Shown: positions 28,719-38,242 of the stretch, in pieces | Layout of the letters: each line of letters begins with the position of its first letter | Position numbering within the stretch: position 1 is the stretch's first letter | Source: an uncultured Verrucomicrobiae bacterium | Lineage (GTDB): Bacteria > Verrucomicrobiota > Verrucomicrobiia > Limisphaerales > AAA164-E04 | DNA length: 64,000 nucleotides | Direction of reading: 5' to 3' | NCBI GenBank assembly: GCA_943788245.1 | Contig: CALSPN010000036.1 | Coordinates: 1-64,000, forward strand | The notes under the pieces: model-generated | Database searches by the model: none | What the model saw: the letters and a program-made list of their open reading frames with translations, nothing else | Told to the model about the DNA's origin: nothing | Position numbers and translations under genes: made by a program

Positions 28719-29699
28719 TCAGCTTTTGGGCATTTGGATCATACGAATCTCATGGGCCCCGTCCGGCCTAGCATACTCGTAATAATAGCGGAGTTCATCT
28801 TCAAGCTCCAAAGGATGCAAATATCTCAGAGAACCGCTACCATGTGGTGAGGTCAGGTAAGGGGCGTCAGGTGTAATGCGATGCCACTTCTTGAGATCTA
28901 GACTGACAGCCAAACCGGTTTTTTCTTCATAATTTTCCGTGTGGCTTGGCCCACCATCATAAAAGCCAAGATAGAAAGGAGGTATAACCTGAACTGATCC
29001 GATCCTGGCCGCGTGACAGTCCCAGCCGGACTTACTTGGAGGGAAAATATCTCCAATCCATTCAAAATGGATGCCATCGTCACTGACTGCCAGGGCAGTG
29101 GAAGATTTGGAGAGTCCAGTATTGTAGATGTCAGAGGTGGCATGCATTTGTTGTTTTTCTTCTTCCGTGACATTGGAATTACCCGGCGCGTAACTCAGGA
29201 ACATGTAAAATTTACCATCAACTTCCATCACAAACGGATCCTTCACACCTTCACATTGCGTTTGCTGTGCATTGAGGATGGGGATTTGTTTGCTGATATC
29301 GAAATTCGAAGGATGATCGGACTCGAGCATAACCACAAACCAACGCTGGTCCGTGGGGTCAACATAACTGAGGTAGAGTCTCCAGCGCCCGTTCTCGGTT
29401 TTTATCAAACTTCCCTTCTCGATGGAATCTGTATTCAGTTCTTCCTTCGTCGTTTTCCAGATAGTGTCGAAATGAATGCCATCTTTGCTTTGAGCAACAA
29501 AACATTTGCCACCCCGAACGGGGCGGGGTTCGCGGGCTCTATAGTAGAGATAGTAGGTCTCATCTGATGGATCAAAGACTATGCTACAGGCTCCAACCCA
29601 GTAGCCTTCGCCGTCACCCAGAGGTTTCACGACGACCTTACCCTGTTCGGGATCGAATGGTTTCAAGGCATTCCAGCGATTTAATGATTGAGAACTCAT
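28719..29699 (-). CDS. GH43-like five-bladed propeller glycosidase/phosphorylase
   Basis: This 326-residue protein has the repeated beta-propeller pattern of GH43/GH117/GH130-type enzymes: YYLYYRAREP, KCFVAQSKDGIHFD, GRWRLYLSYVDP, CEGVKDPFVMEVDGKFYMFLSY, ALAVSDDGIHFEW and YYYEYARPDG. The acidic residues in VKDPFV and the later EYAR could be catalytic, but I cannot fix the family. It lacks a signal peptide and so is cytoplasmic. It heads a three-gene operon with the sulfatase and isomerase, suggesting intracellular breakdown of short sulfated oligosaccharides. Confidence 0.75.
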   Translation of the reverse strand: MSSQSLNRWNALKPFDPEQGKVVVKPLGDGEGYWVGACSIVFDPSDETYYLYYRAREPRPVRGGKCFVAQSKDGIHFDTIWKTTKEELNTDSIEKGSLIKTENGRWRLYLSYVDPTDQRWFVVMLESDHPSNFDISKQIPILNAQQTQCEGVKDPFVMEVDGKFYMFLSYAPGNSNVTEEEKQQMHATSDIYNTGLSKSSTALAVSDDGIHFEWIGDIFPPSKSGWDCHAARIGSVQVIPPFYLGFYDGGPSHTENYEEKTGLAVSLDLKKWHRITPDAPYLTSPHGSGSLRYLHPLELEDELRYYYEYARPDGAHEIRMIQMPKS

Positions 29700-29936
29700 A
29701 ATGCTTAATATTTCTAGGCTCGATAGACTGTAAATCCAATTTAAAAATTATCCCTCAAATTTTACAAAAGCTATCAAGAAAATAGAGAAGAAGCCAAGTT
29801 TGCGAGAGGAATACTTCGGGATCGCCTTTGATCTATGAACACATATGTGAATAGGCATCTTCGCTGGGAATGCTTGTGGAACATCGTTCAATGATAAACA
29901 GATTGACCTTTTTTTTTCAGTTTTCACTATATCCCC

Positions 29937-31376
29937 ATGTCACATTATTTCCGTCATGCTATCGCATTGCTGGTATTCGTGTTTTCTCTGACTTTCAGAA
30001 CAGAATTGGCAGCAGAACAGCGCCCGAATTTTCTGATCATCATGGCCGATGATTGCACCTACAACGATCTGCCCATTTACGGAGGGAAAAACGCCCTCAC
30101 TCCTAATATTGACCGATTGGCATCACAAGGCTTGGTTTTTGACAGGGCCTACCTGACTTCCGCGATGTGTCAGCCATGTCGAGCCGAATTATTTACGGGG
30201 CAATTTCCCATGAGAAATGGATGCGCGTGGAATCATTCTGCCAGCCGCCCCGGGACAACGAGCATGCCGTATCATTTGTCCAGTCAGGGCTATCGGGTCG
30301 GGCTTGCCGGCAAGGTACACGTTAAACCCAAGGCTTCTTTTCCTTTTGAAACAGTGGCTGGATTTGATCCGAATTGCGTTCGTAACCCAACTCGTGATCA
30401 CGATCTCAACGGACTGGAGGCTTTTATTAATAAAGATAGCAAACAACCTTTTTGTCTGGTGGTGGCCCTTGTCGAACCGCATGTACCTTGGGTAATGGGA
30501 GACGCTTCAATTTACCCGCCTGAAAAAATCCAGTTGCCTGCCAATATTGCAGACACACAGCGGACCCGTTCAGACTTTGGTCGTTATCTCGCAGAAATTA
30601 CCTACATGGATGGACAGGTTGGAGAAATTCTTCGATCCTTGGAGCACTCAGGAAAAGCCAAGGACACCATCGTCTTTTTTACTTCGGAACAAGGTTCTCA
30701 ATTCCCGGGTTGCAAATGGACGAATTGGGACACTGGACTTCACACTGCCTTGATTGCGCGTTGGCCAGGAAAGATCACAGCAGGACAACGAACGCTCGCG
30801 ATGGTTCAGTATGCCGATGTACTACCAACAATCATGGAACTCGCTGGAGGCGTATCCGAAGAAAAAGGATTTGATGGAACCAGTTTTCACAAGGTCTTGT
30901 CAGGGCTGGCAAAAAGTCATCGATCTTTTGTTTTCGGCATGCACAACAACGTGCCCGAAGGTCCTCCCTATCCGATACGAAGTGTTTTCGATGGGGAATA
31001 TCATTATATCAGGAATCTTGAGCCCAATGAGATCTATATTGAAAAGCATCTGATGGGATCGAACGGAGATGGAAAACTCAATAACCCATATTGGGCAACC
31101 TGGGTTTTCGCTTCCTCAGACGATGAAGCGACTTATGAGCTGGTCAAGCGCTACACTCGACGCCCAGCCGAAACTCTTTATCACACAGCTGAGGATCCCT
31201 TTGAAATGAACAATTTAATCAATCAGGAAAATTTGTCTGACATTCGGGGAAGACTGGCCAACGAACTAGATGTGTGGATGAAAACTCAGGGAGATCCAGG
31301 TTCTGCTCAGGATAGCCTGCAAGCATTGAATGCTTCCCGGCGAGGGGAGCACCGTTACATGCCACCCTCAGAGTGA
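29937..31376 (+). CDS. Secreted sulfatase with CxPCR signature
   Basis: This 479-residue sulfatase has a signal peptide (AIALLVFVFSLTFRTELAA). The metal site is NFLIIMADDCTYND, and the formylglycine signature is C-Q-P-C-R (78-82), keeping the C-x-P-x-R core with Cys instead of Ser at position four. Further sites are GLAGKVHVKP, VALVEPHVPW and FFTSEQGSQFPG. It resembles heparan N-sulfatase/iduronate-sulfatase-like members. It is transcribed divergently from the GH43-sulfatase-isomerase operon across 237 bases, so both units may share control. It acts in the periplasm or outside on sulfated glycans. Confidence 0.9.
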   Translation: MSHYFRHAIALLVFVFSLTFRTELAAEQRPNFLIIMADDCTYNDLPIYGGKNALTPNIDRLASQGLVFDRAYLTSAMCQPCRAELFTGQFPMRNGCAWNHSASRPGTTSMPYHLSSQGYRVGLAGKVHVKPKASFPFETVAGFDPNCVRNPTRDHDLNGLEAFINKDSKQPFCLVVALVEPHVPWVMGDASIYPPEKIQLPANIADTQRTRSDFGRYLAEITYMDGQVGEILRSLEHSGKAKDTIVFFTSEQGSQFPGCKWTNWDTGLHTALIARWPGKITAGQRTLAMVQYADVLPTIMELAGGVSEEKGFDGTSFHKVLSGLAKSHRSFVFGMHNNVPEGPPYPIRSVFDGEYHYIRNLEPNEIYIEKHLMGSNGDGKLNNPYWATWVFASSDDEATYELVKRYTRRPAETLYHTAEDPFEMNNLINQENLSDIRGRLANELDVWMKTQGDPGSAQDSLQALNASRRGEHRYMPPSE

Positions 31377-31638
31377 AGATCTTAAAAAGATCACGATAAA
31401 TCAGAGGAACACTGAAACCGGGTGGTTTTCTTTAAAGGTTTCTGTGTAGTAAGTTCATATAGCCTAGTAATATAGGCGTAAAATTTGCTGAAATATCGAG
31501 TTCAATCAGGTGCTCTCATGATGGCTGCGGATTGCAATGGCAATGACCTTCAGGTAGCTAGTTATTGCCAGTTTTTTTTAAAACGGTTACAAAACCTTCG
31601 TGAACCCAAGTAATGATGGACTGATAACCTCCCCCTCG

Positions 31639-31908
31639 ATGCTGTACGGATTATGGTTTCTGGGATCCGGATTGTTTTTTTTGATTTTCCTGTGGCTGCT
31701 CAAAATAGAACCATATGTGCGCAGACGAAACCGCACCTCGACTTTTTTTCTTTACCCTTGGGCTCCTTGGAAAGATTATCTCGATGCAGTGAAAACTGCC
31801 AGGCGCCATAGGCATGGAACCCCCTTTTTTCTCACTTTGTTTTTCTGGGTGAGCCTAACAGAGGGAGTGGGTATTTTAAGCTGGATTTGCTGTTGGGCAA
31901 TCTTGTGA
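31639..31908 (+). CDS. Small two-segment membrane protein
   Basis: This is a hypothetical protein of about 90 residues from the ATG at 31639 (a GTG at 31600 would add 13). Two hydrophobic segments (LYGLWFLGSGLFFLIFLWLL, and FFLTLFFWVSLTEGVGILSWICCWAIL at the C-terminus) flank a basic loop (YVRRRNRTS...VKTARRHRHG). No family is recognised. It converges on the alkaline phosphatase gene with an 18-base gap. Confidence 0.5.
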   Translation: MLYGLWFLGSGLFFLIFLWLLKIEPYVRRRNRTSTFFLYPWAPWKDYLDAVKTARRHRHGTPFFLTLFFWVSLTEGVGILSWICCWAIL

Positions 31909-31926
31909 GAAACTTTTTCAATTGTT

Positions 31927-33589
31927 TCAGTCATCGAATTGACTGGCATCCGATGCAAAACGCATCACGTGAAAAATAAAATTTTGCTCATGGACTCCAC
32001 TTATCAAGTGAGCCATGGGCCCCTCGGCATAGGCGACTACATCTTCCCCGCCATGAGTCTCGCTTCCCATGGGAATACCTGCCTCCTGTACGTAGTTCTC
32101 ACACTCCACATCCACCTCGCTCAGGTCCGGGCGCGATTGTCTTGGCACATTGATGTATTTCCAATCGTTTCCTGCGACAAGGCTTCCACCTCCGTCGCCA
32201 AACTCACCGTGAAAATGCGTGCCGCCATGAGAAATAGAATCTGATTTTTTATTGAGAACTGATCCAGTATACCCGCCACCATTGACGTAGCCCAAAGTTG
32301 TATAAGGCAAGCCAAGGGCATCTTTCTTTGGTTCTTTCTCAGGTTGCCCTTTTGAATCATTGCCCACCACAAGACCTAAAATAGGATTCCCACGTGTGGG
32401 GTATCCGGCGATTGTAAAAGTATGACTGTGATCAGCAGTGACGAGGATTAAAGTCTCTTTTTTTTCTTGTTTGGTAAGAGATTTCCGAATGCCCCTGACA
32501 GCGTCCGACAGTCGAATGGTTTCCATGAGTGCCCTGTGAGCATTGCCTGCGTGATGTGCGTGATCGATCCGTCCTGCCTCGATCATCAGGAAGAATCCTT
32601 TTTCATTTTTCCTTAGAACTTCCAAAGCCTTGATGCTCATTTGCTCGAGAGATGGCTCATCAGGATAAATGGGTTTGGCACGGTCAATCTCATATTGCAT
32701 ATGGGCTGGTTCGAATAATCCAAGTAGCTTGGAAGTCTGATTCGTATCCACCGCATCCAACCCTGCGTGATCATAAACAAAAGAGGATTGAGGTTGAATC
32801 AGCCACTCATTGATCAGATTTCTTCCATCTAGTCTTTTTCCGAAATTTGTGGGATCTTCATGGTCCGGAGATGTTTCAGGGATGAAGGCTCCTCTTCCTC
32901 CACCCAATGCAACTTCGAGTCCATCACCGTGGGGGAATTCAATCAACTGTCGTGCTATGTCTTTAAATCCCGCTTCGTAGGCATTCTTATGCTTGGATTT
33001 CATGTCTGCATCATGCTCCCAATTGCGTTCTGGAGAGTGAGCATAGCACGCAGCTGGAGTGGCGTGAGTAATCCTTGCGGTAGTGACAATACCTGTTGAT
33101 TTACCCTCTTTCTCAAAATGTTCCAGCAGCGTTGTTACTTTTCTGGAGTTACCTTCATAGTCTTCGACGGACGTGTGATCTCCACGCACCACATCCTGAT
33201 CATAGCCGAAGGTATATGCCTTGGTCTTGTGTCCTGTCATGATCGCACTCATGGTTCCGGCTGAGTCAGGAGTTTGCTGATTGGAGTTGTAAACTTTGAT
33301 CAAGGCTGTGTTAGGGAACGATTCCCAACTTAGGTTGTTCTCTTCCCCAGAGTTTCCCATTTTGTTGGCCTTCCAGAATACGTGCCGCTGTAATGGTGGA
33401 AATGCCCATGCCGTCTCCAATGAATAAAATAATGTTTCTAGCATGTCCGTGAATGGGTTCTTGTTGAATAGCTTGCTTCAGGCGTTCTTGCTGGGCCTGG
33501 TAGGAGGCCGGTTCCTGAGTTTCGCATTGCGCCAAATTTAGTGTCAGGTAGATAGATGTTGCTATCAAAGGGTAAAATGGAAATTTCAT
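31927..33589 (-). CDS. Alkaline phosphatase (PhoA family), one frameshift
   Basis: This periplasmic phosphomonoesterase has a signal peptide (FPFYPLIATSIYLTLNLAQC). Motifs: ARNIILFIGDGMG (metal-binding Asp59), TPDSAGTMSAIMTG with the nucleophile serine (about 109), GIVTTARITHATPA, EAGRIDHAHHAGN and LVTADHSHTF. As read, the N-terminal frame and the long C-terminal frame (from 33444) are separate. Removing one base from the four-base C run at 33345-33348 (G4 on the coding strand) joins them as NGKLWEENNLSWES, giving about 553 residues. All active-site residues are intact, so a sequencing insertion is more likely than decay. Confidence 0.88.
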
Positions 33590-33664
33590 TTTGTTCGTAT
33601 CTCTCACTTATTATGCCATCGATCTTTTATGAAGGTGATCTATGTGGAATCGATGCTCCTTTGC

Positions 33665-35104
33665 TCAAAGATCAAAAACAGTCTTGTCCATTGATGCTTG
33701 TCCACTCTCATCATCTCGAGGGGCATCGGTTTGGTGAAATATCATGCAAAACGGACCAATATTGATTTGATCTTTGTCTCGCAACAGTGTGGGTTCAGTT
33801 ACTTTGCATCCGTTATGAAAAGTTCCATTTCGACTGTCTGCGTCGATCAACCATAACTGATTGCTTTTTTCCTTTTGAATCATGGCATGTCGCCGTGACA
33901 CTTTTTGATTAGGCAGGCAAAGCGTGCTGGCAGCGGTGCGACCAATGCTGCAACTGGATTTGATGCGTACCCTTTGTCCATCAGTTAACTCGATTTCAGC
34001 CATGGGTTTCACTCGCTCGATCCACTCTGCATTGTAAACATATGCGTAGATTCTGTTACGAACGACCAGATGGTTTTTTTCAACTCGAACAAGTCCCGAG
34101 AGAAAAAGTTCGCTGATCAAAGGATTTGTATCATCATCGGAAAAAGCCTTTGCTGTGTTCAGCACGTTTTCGTAAAGCTCCAAAAGCATCATCTGATCCA
34201 GCTGGCTTCGGCGGATTCTTTCCCTTACATACAGAAGGTTATCATCTTTTTCGCGGGCTCTGCTGGATAGGAATATCTCTCCGCAAACCCAATCCACCCA
34301 GGCTTCCGGTTCTTTCTTCTCCTCAGCTGTTTGACTGTTTTTATCGATGACAGCACGGCAGAGTCTCTGAGTAAGGTAAGGGTGACCGTGAGTCCAGTGG
34401 TGGATTTGTTTAAGTAACCTTTCCGCCTTTTGATGATTCCCTAGGTGTTCTTCCAAACCTTTAGCAAGAGGAAGAGCCTCTTCATGGGAAAAATCGTTGA
34501 GTGGCACCCGGTGTCCGATATTGAAGGGCGTTGCATTGGGATCTTTGATTAAATCAGCAGGTGTGGCCACCCCCAGTAGGCAAAACGTCAATTTTTGGTA
34601 TTCGGGATCTTCAATGCGCTGATTGTAACACTGACGGATTGCTCCAAAAAGTTCGTCCGTAGGGAAAGGTAAACTGCGGACCATGTCCAGTTCGTCGAAA
34701 AAAACAACGAGTTTTTTATCGATACGAGGCAAGATGACATTCCGTACTGCTTGAAACCATCTTTGAACCGGGCTCATTCTCGGATGGTCCATCCAGTAAT
34801 CCTCCAGTTCATCTTCCAGATGCATTGTTTGGCCAATTTTCACCAATAATCCATCATACCATTGCTCGATATTCAGGTTCTGGCCAATCGCGGTTAAATC
34901 TAGTATGAGCGAGTCAATGCCTACTTCCTTCAATCGCATTGCAGCCCGCACCATACTTGAGGATTTCCCCATCTGTCGGGCTGTAAGCACATAACAAAAC
35001 TCTCCCTGCGAGAGAAGATCAAACAATTGCTTGTCGGACTCTCTTTCAACATAGGAAGGACTGTTATGGTGCAAAGTGCCACCCGTGGTGAAAAACCTGC
35101 TCAT
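33665..35104 (-). CDS. AAA-type ATPase domain fused to an FHA domain
   Basis: This is a 479-residue cytoplasmic protein. Residues 1-350 form an AAA_35-like (STAND-related) ATPase: N-terminal YVERESDKQLFDLL, Walker A ARQMGKSS (GK at 46-47), Walker B KLVVFFDELD (131-140), and RVPLNDFSHEEALPLA with HWTHGHPYLTQRLCRAV. The C-terminal part (about 370-460) is an FHA domain: SIGRTAASTLCLP, VSRRHAMI and SRNGTFHNG, the phosphothreonine-binding set. In this family the ATPase is usually fused to output domains such as WD40 or TIR. The FHA domain suggests recruitment to a phosphorylated partner, so it probably acts in Ser/Thr-kinase signalling. No kinase is in the window. Confidence 0.85.
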   Translation of the reverse strand: MSRFFTTGGTLHHNSPSYVERESDKQLFDLLSQGEFCYVLTARQMGKSSSMVRAAMRLKEVGIDSLILDLTAIGQNLNIEQWYDGLLVKIGQTMHLEDELEDYWMDHPRMSPVQRWFQAVRNVILPRIDKKLVVFFDELDMVRSLPFPTDELFGAIRQCYNQRIEDPEYQKLTFCLLGVATPADLIKDPNATPFNIGHRVPLNDFSHEEALPLAKGLEEHLGNHQKAERLLKQIHHWTHGHPYLTQRLCRAVIDKNSQTAEEKKEPEAWVDWVCGEIFLSSRAREKDDNLLYVRERIRRSQLDQMMLLELYENVLNTAKAFSDDDTNPLISELFLSGLVRVEKNHLVVRNRIYAYVYNAEWIERVKPMAEIELTDGQRVRIKSSCSIGRTAASTLCLPNQKVSRRHAMIQKEKSNQLWLIDADSRNGTFHNGCKVTEPTLLRDKDQINIGPFCMIFHQTDAPRDDESGQASMDKTVFDL

Positions 35105-35263
35105 CAGGTTATGCTAGATGAATTGTTTGAACCCCGCCAATCAGAAATACTTTTATTCATTCAGACAGAAAAAATGTCGGGTAGAAGGGGCTATTTACAA
35201 CTTCCTGTAACCAGCTTGAGATTGTCATCGTCTCTCATTAACGAACATACAATCAAAAAAAAC

Positions 35264-35851
35264 ATGATGAAAAATAAAAAAATCCTATTGGCTTTGGTCG
35301 CTCTTTGCGCAGCGCTCACTACAAACACACAGGCACAAGGCAGGGGACAGGGTCGTGGCCCTGACCGTGGCTTTGGTGGGCCTCAAGGAGGGCCTCCTGT
35401 GTTCGCGGCCCTTGATGCCAACCAGGACGGTGAGCTTTCTGCATCTGAAATCAAAAACGCCGCTGCCGTTTTAAAGAAGCTCGACAGCGATGGAGATGGG
35501 AACCTAACCATTGATGAAATTCGACCTCGTAGGGGAAAGGGTGGCCCTGAACGCGGTGATTCCAGACAAAATGAAGGACGTCGTCAAGGTCAGGCAGGCG
35601 GAGGGAAGCAGATGGCAGATCGCCTGATGCAAGCGGATGCGAATGGAGATAATAAAATTTCCAAGGATGAGCTCCCTGAGCGCATGCAGCGCTTAATGGG
35701 TGTTCTGGACGCCAATAAAGACGGCTATATAACGCGTGAGGAGGCTGAAAAAGCAGGTCAGGGACTCAGGAATCGCGGAGGGCAAGAGCAGCGTCGAGGC
35801 CAGGGGCAGGGCCGGGGTCAACGCCAAAGATCGCGACCAGGGCGTCAGTAA
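35264..35851 (+). CDS. Secreted EF-hand calcium-binding protein
   Basis: This protein is about 195 residues from the ATG at 35264, with a signal peptide (KILLALVALCAALTTNTQAQ). Four EF-hand loops are visible: DANQDGELSASE, DSDGDGNLTIDE, DANGDNKISKDE and DANKDGYITREE. The linkers and C-terminus are rich in Gly, Arg and Gln (RGQGRGP near the mature start; RRGQGQGRGQRQR at the end), so it is strongly basic at both ends. It probably binds calcium in the periplasm or outside; a partner is not evident. It is divergent from the AAA-FHA gene. Confidence 0.85.
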   Translation: MMKNKKILLALVALCAALTTNTQAQGRGQGRGPDRGFGGPQGGPPVFAALDANQDGELSASEIKNAAAVLKKLDSDGDGNLTIDEIRPRRGKGGPERGDSRQNEGRRQGQAGGGKQMADRLMQADANGDNKISKDELPERMQRLMGVLDANKDGYITREEAEKAGQGLRNRGGQEQRRGQGQGRGQRQRSRPGRQ

Positions 35852-35896
35852 TGCCTTGTATTCGTTCCTGACTTTGCGACTTAGAGGTTCATTCTC

Positions 35897-35934
35897 AAAA
35901 AAAATCCCCGGACAGGCACGCTTGTCCGGGGATT
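35897..35934 (-). terminator. Rho-independent terminator of the VOC-mazG-proB operon
   Basis: AATCCCCGGACA (35903-35914) pairs perfectly with TGTCCGGGGATT (35923-35934). On the minus strand the hairpin is followed by an eight-T run (35897-35904 read in reverse). It ends the operon that finishes with the VOC gene, and may also stop the EF-hand transcript from the other side. Confidence 0.85.
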
Positions 35935-35977
35935 GAATTATTGATTCAAGATAGTCAAATGCCTCTCGACTGACCGC

Positions 35978-36367
35978 TTACTGTCTGCGTTCAATCAATT
36001 CAACTTCATATCCCTCAGGTGCGTCGACAAACGCAAAACCTCCACTGCCATCAGGTTTCATGGTAGGGCCATCTGAAAACGTCTCGCCAATGGATTCCAG
36101 GTGTTTTCCAAATGCTTCCAAGCTATCGACGATAAACGCGAGATGCGTTAAGTCTTCCTGCACTTCCACAGGGCCACTGTTTGGGAAATAACAAAGTTCA
36201 ATCAGCTCTTCGCTTTCAGGGGCTTTTAAAAAAACAAGTTCAGAGCCGCGAGGTGATTTGTGACGACGCACTTCCTCGAGTCCGAGAACTCTTTTGTAAA
36301 AATCTACACTCTTTTCCAAATCGCTGACGCGATACCTAGTATGATCTAATCGACGTACAATGCCCAT
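35978..36367 (-). CDS. VOC/glyoxalase family protein
   Basis: This 129-residue single-module vicinal-oxygen-chelate protein shows the lactoylglutathione-lyase-like pattern: LDHTRYRVSDLEKSVDFYKRVLG, ELVFLKAP, LTHLAFIVDSLEAF and the C-terminal FVDAPEGYEVELIER with the metal-binding glutamate. The metal ligands would be His8, a glutamate after ELIEL, His75 or nearby, and the last Glu. It may detoxify methylglyoxal or act on another small metabolite. It is the last gene of the proB-mazG operon, 48 bases after mazG. Confidence 0.85.
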   Translation of the reverse strand: MGIVRRLDHTRYRVSDLEKSVDFYKRVLGLEEVRRHKSPRGSELVFLKAPESEELIELCYFPNSGPVEVQEDLTHLAFIVDSLEAFGKHLESIGETFSDGPTMKPDGSGGFAFVDAPEGYEVELIERRQ

Positions 36368-36415
36368 GAGTGAAGGTTAGAATTTGAAAATCTGAAGAGC
36401 AATACTTCAAATGCT

Positions 36416-37075
36416 TTATTTGGATTCGACGTCCCTCAGTCCTTTTTCTTTTTTCTGAATGGCCTCTCTCAGAAGGGCTTCAGCAGACCATCCTTTGGAT
36501 TGTGCGTCCATGGCCAGTTCGAGCAGGGATTCTCCCAGAAGTGCGGGGTCCTCTGGTAGCTTGTTTGAGGGAGGGGTTTCCGCCGGAATTAGTTTGGCTT
36601 TGCGTGCCTTTTTTGCGAGTTTTTCAGCATACTGAAGCGCAGGAAGGTGCTTTGGGATACCGTCCATTGCGGAGTGACGCTCCAGGTGGGTTCCTTCTTT
36701 TTCGGTGCGTTTGATTTTTTCCCAATTGGCCCATACTTCATCGATATCATCTGCTTTTGTATCTCCAAAAACATGGGGATGCCTTCGAGTCAATTTCTCA
36801 GCCAATGTTTGGCAGACTGCATTGAAATCAAACACTTCTCTTTCTTTGGCAAGCTGGCAATGAAAGACAACCTGAAGCAGTAAGTCACCCAGTTCTTCCT
36901 GCATTTCATGATCATCTCCAGCTTCAATGGCATCGATAAGCTCGTAAACTTCTTCTACCGCATGAAATTTAAGAGACTCATGATCTTGTTCCTTATCCCA
37001 AGGGCATCCGTCAGGTGCCCTTAATCGAGACATGATTTCAAGAACTGATTGAACAGGTGTGACTTGATGGTTCAT
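36416..37075 (-). CDS. mazG: Nucleoside triphosphate pyrophosphohydrolase MazG
   Basis: MazG removes non-canonical or excess nucleoside triphosphates by cleaving off pyrophosphate. It is 219 residues with the first MazG domain complete: LRAPDGCPWDKEQDHESL, EEVYELIDAIEAGD, EELGDLLLQVVFH (E-x2-E-x12-E-x2-D metal site) and RRHPHVFGD followed by EVWANWEKIKR. The second half (after about residue 130) is shorter than in the 263-residue E. coli protein. It sits 13 bases after proB and upstream of the VOC gene in one operon. Confidence 0.92.
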   Translation of the reverse strand: MNHQVTPVQSVLEIMSRLRAPDGCPWDKEQDHESLKFHAVEEVYELIDAIEAGDDHEMQEELGDLLLQVVFHCQLAKEREVFDFNAVCQTLAEKLTRRHPHVFGDTKADDIDEVWANWEKIKRTEKEGTHLERHSAMDGIPKHLPALQYAEKLAKKARKAKLIPAETPPSNKLPEDPALLGESLLELAMDAQSKGWSAEALLREAIQKKEKGLRDVESK

Positions 37076-37088
37076 TTTTTAATGTAGC

Positions 37089-38165
37089 TTAGAGAATGAC
37101 AAGGTTATCCCGATGAATGATTTCCTCACCATGATCTTTCCAGGTTTGGAAGGATGCTGAATCTGACTCGGCAATTCCCCGGGCAAATTCGGTGCCTTCT
37201 TCATCAAGAAGACGAACGACTTCACCAGATTGAAAAGGTCCTTCAATGTCAGTGACTCCTCCTGGTAGAAGGCTTTTTCCGTTTTCACGCAGAGCAAGCT
37301 TCGCTCCTTGATCAACAGTCAGAGAACCTTTTGGACGATGAAAAAATGCTATCCAGCGTTTGCGCCCTTTAAGTCCTTTTTTTGATGGAAGGAAGACAGT
37401 GCCCACATCAGCGCCTTCCGCCATGTCTCTGAGAATCGTCGCATTGCGGCCAGGGCCTATGAACATGGGTATGCCAGATCTGACTGCGATCTTTGCCGCC
37501 TCGATCTTGGTGGTCATGCCACCAGTTGCAGTGACGCTCGTTGTGCCCCTTGCCATTGCCATGATTCTTTCATCAATCTGCTCCACTTCCGAAATTCGTT
37601 TCGCCTCAGGTGTAGCAAAATCTTCGATCAAGCCGTCTGCTGTGGTTAAAATGACGAGTAATTCAACAGGAATCAGGCAAGCTACCAGAGCCGAGAGCGT
37701 GTCATTGTCTCCAAATTTCAATTCGGTAAAAGACACTGCATCGTTCTCGTTTACAATCGGAATAAAATCACGATCTAGTAAAGCCGTTAACGTATTTCTG
37801 GCATTCAGGTGCCTTTCGTGATGCTTGAGGTCTGCATGGGTAAGCAGGACTTGCCCGACCGATAAACCATGTTTGGAAAAAAGGTCAGAATAGGTATGCA
37901 TCAGACGTGTCTGGCCTACTGCTGCGCAGGCTTGGAGATCAGCCAGCGTTCGAGGCCGTCGCTCCCAGCCCATGCTTCCCATTCCGGCACCCACTGCACC
38001 GGATGACACAATCACAATTTCCTTGCCAAGTTTTCTCAGCGCAACCAATTGAGAGACCAATGTTTCCATCTGGTTCAAATCAGGATGATTCCGTGCGTCG
38101 GTAAGGACGCCCGTTCCCAATTTGATGACCATTCGATCAGCCTTTTTTATCAATGATGCTCGCAT
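37089..38165 (-). CDS. proB: Glutamate 5-kinase
   Basis: ProB phosphorylates glutamate, the first step of proline synthesis. It is 358 residues with an amino-acid-kinase domain (VIKLGTGVLT, IVSSGAVGAGMGSMGW, NARNTLTALLDRDFIPIVNENDAV, FGDNDTLSALVA, TTADGLIEDF, GTGGMTTKI-like TATGGMTTKIEAAKIA) and a C-terminal PUA domain (about 275-358) with GAKLALRENGKSLLPGGVTDIEGPF. proA is not beside it, unlike in many bacteria; mazG and the VOC gene follow instead. Confidence 0.95.
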   Translation of the reverse strand: MRASLIKKADRMVIKLGTGVLTDARNHPDLNQMETLVSQLVALRKLGKEIVIVSSGAVGAGMGSMGWERRPRTLADLQACAAVGQTRLMHTYSDLFSKHGLSVGQVLLTHADLKHHERHLNARNTLTALLDRDFIPIVNENDAVSFTELKFGDNDTLSALVACLIPVELLVILTTADGLIEDFATPEAKRISEVEQIDERIMAMARGTTSVTATGGMTTKIEAAKIAVRSGIPMFIGPGRNATILRDMAEGADVGTVFLPSKKGLKGRKRWIAFFHRPKGSLTVDQGAKLALRENGKSLLPGGVTDIEGPFQSGEVVRLLDEEGTEFARGIAESDSASFQTWKDHGEEIIHRDNLVIL

Positions 38166-38242
38166 GATTCAGGATTTCCCGCATTGCATAAATGCTTTCA
38201 TCAAAAAGGAGAATTAACTGTGATGGAACCAAGCGCGGTCAA

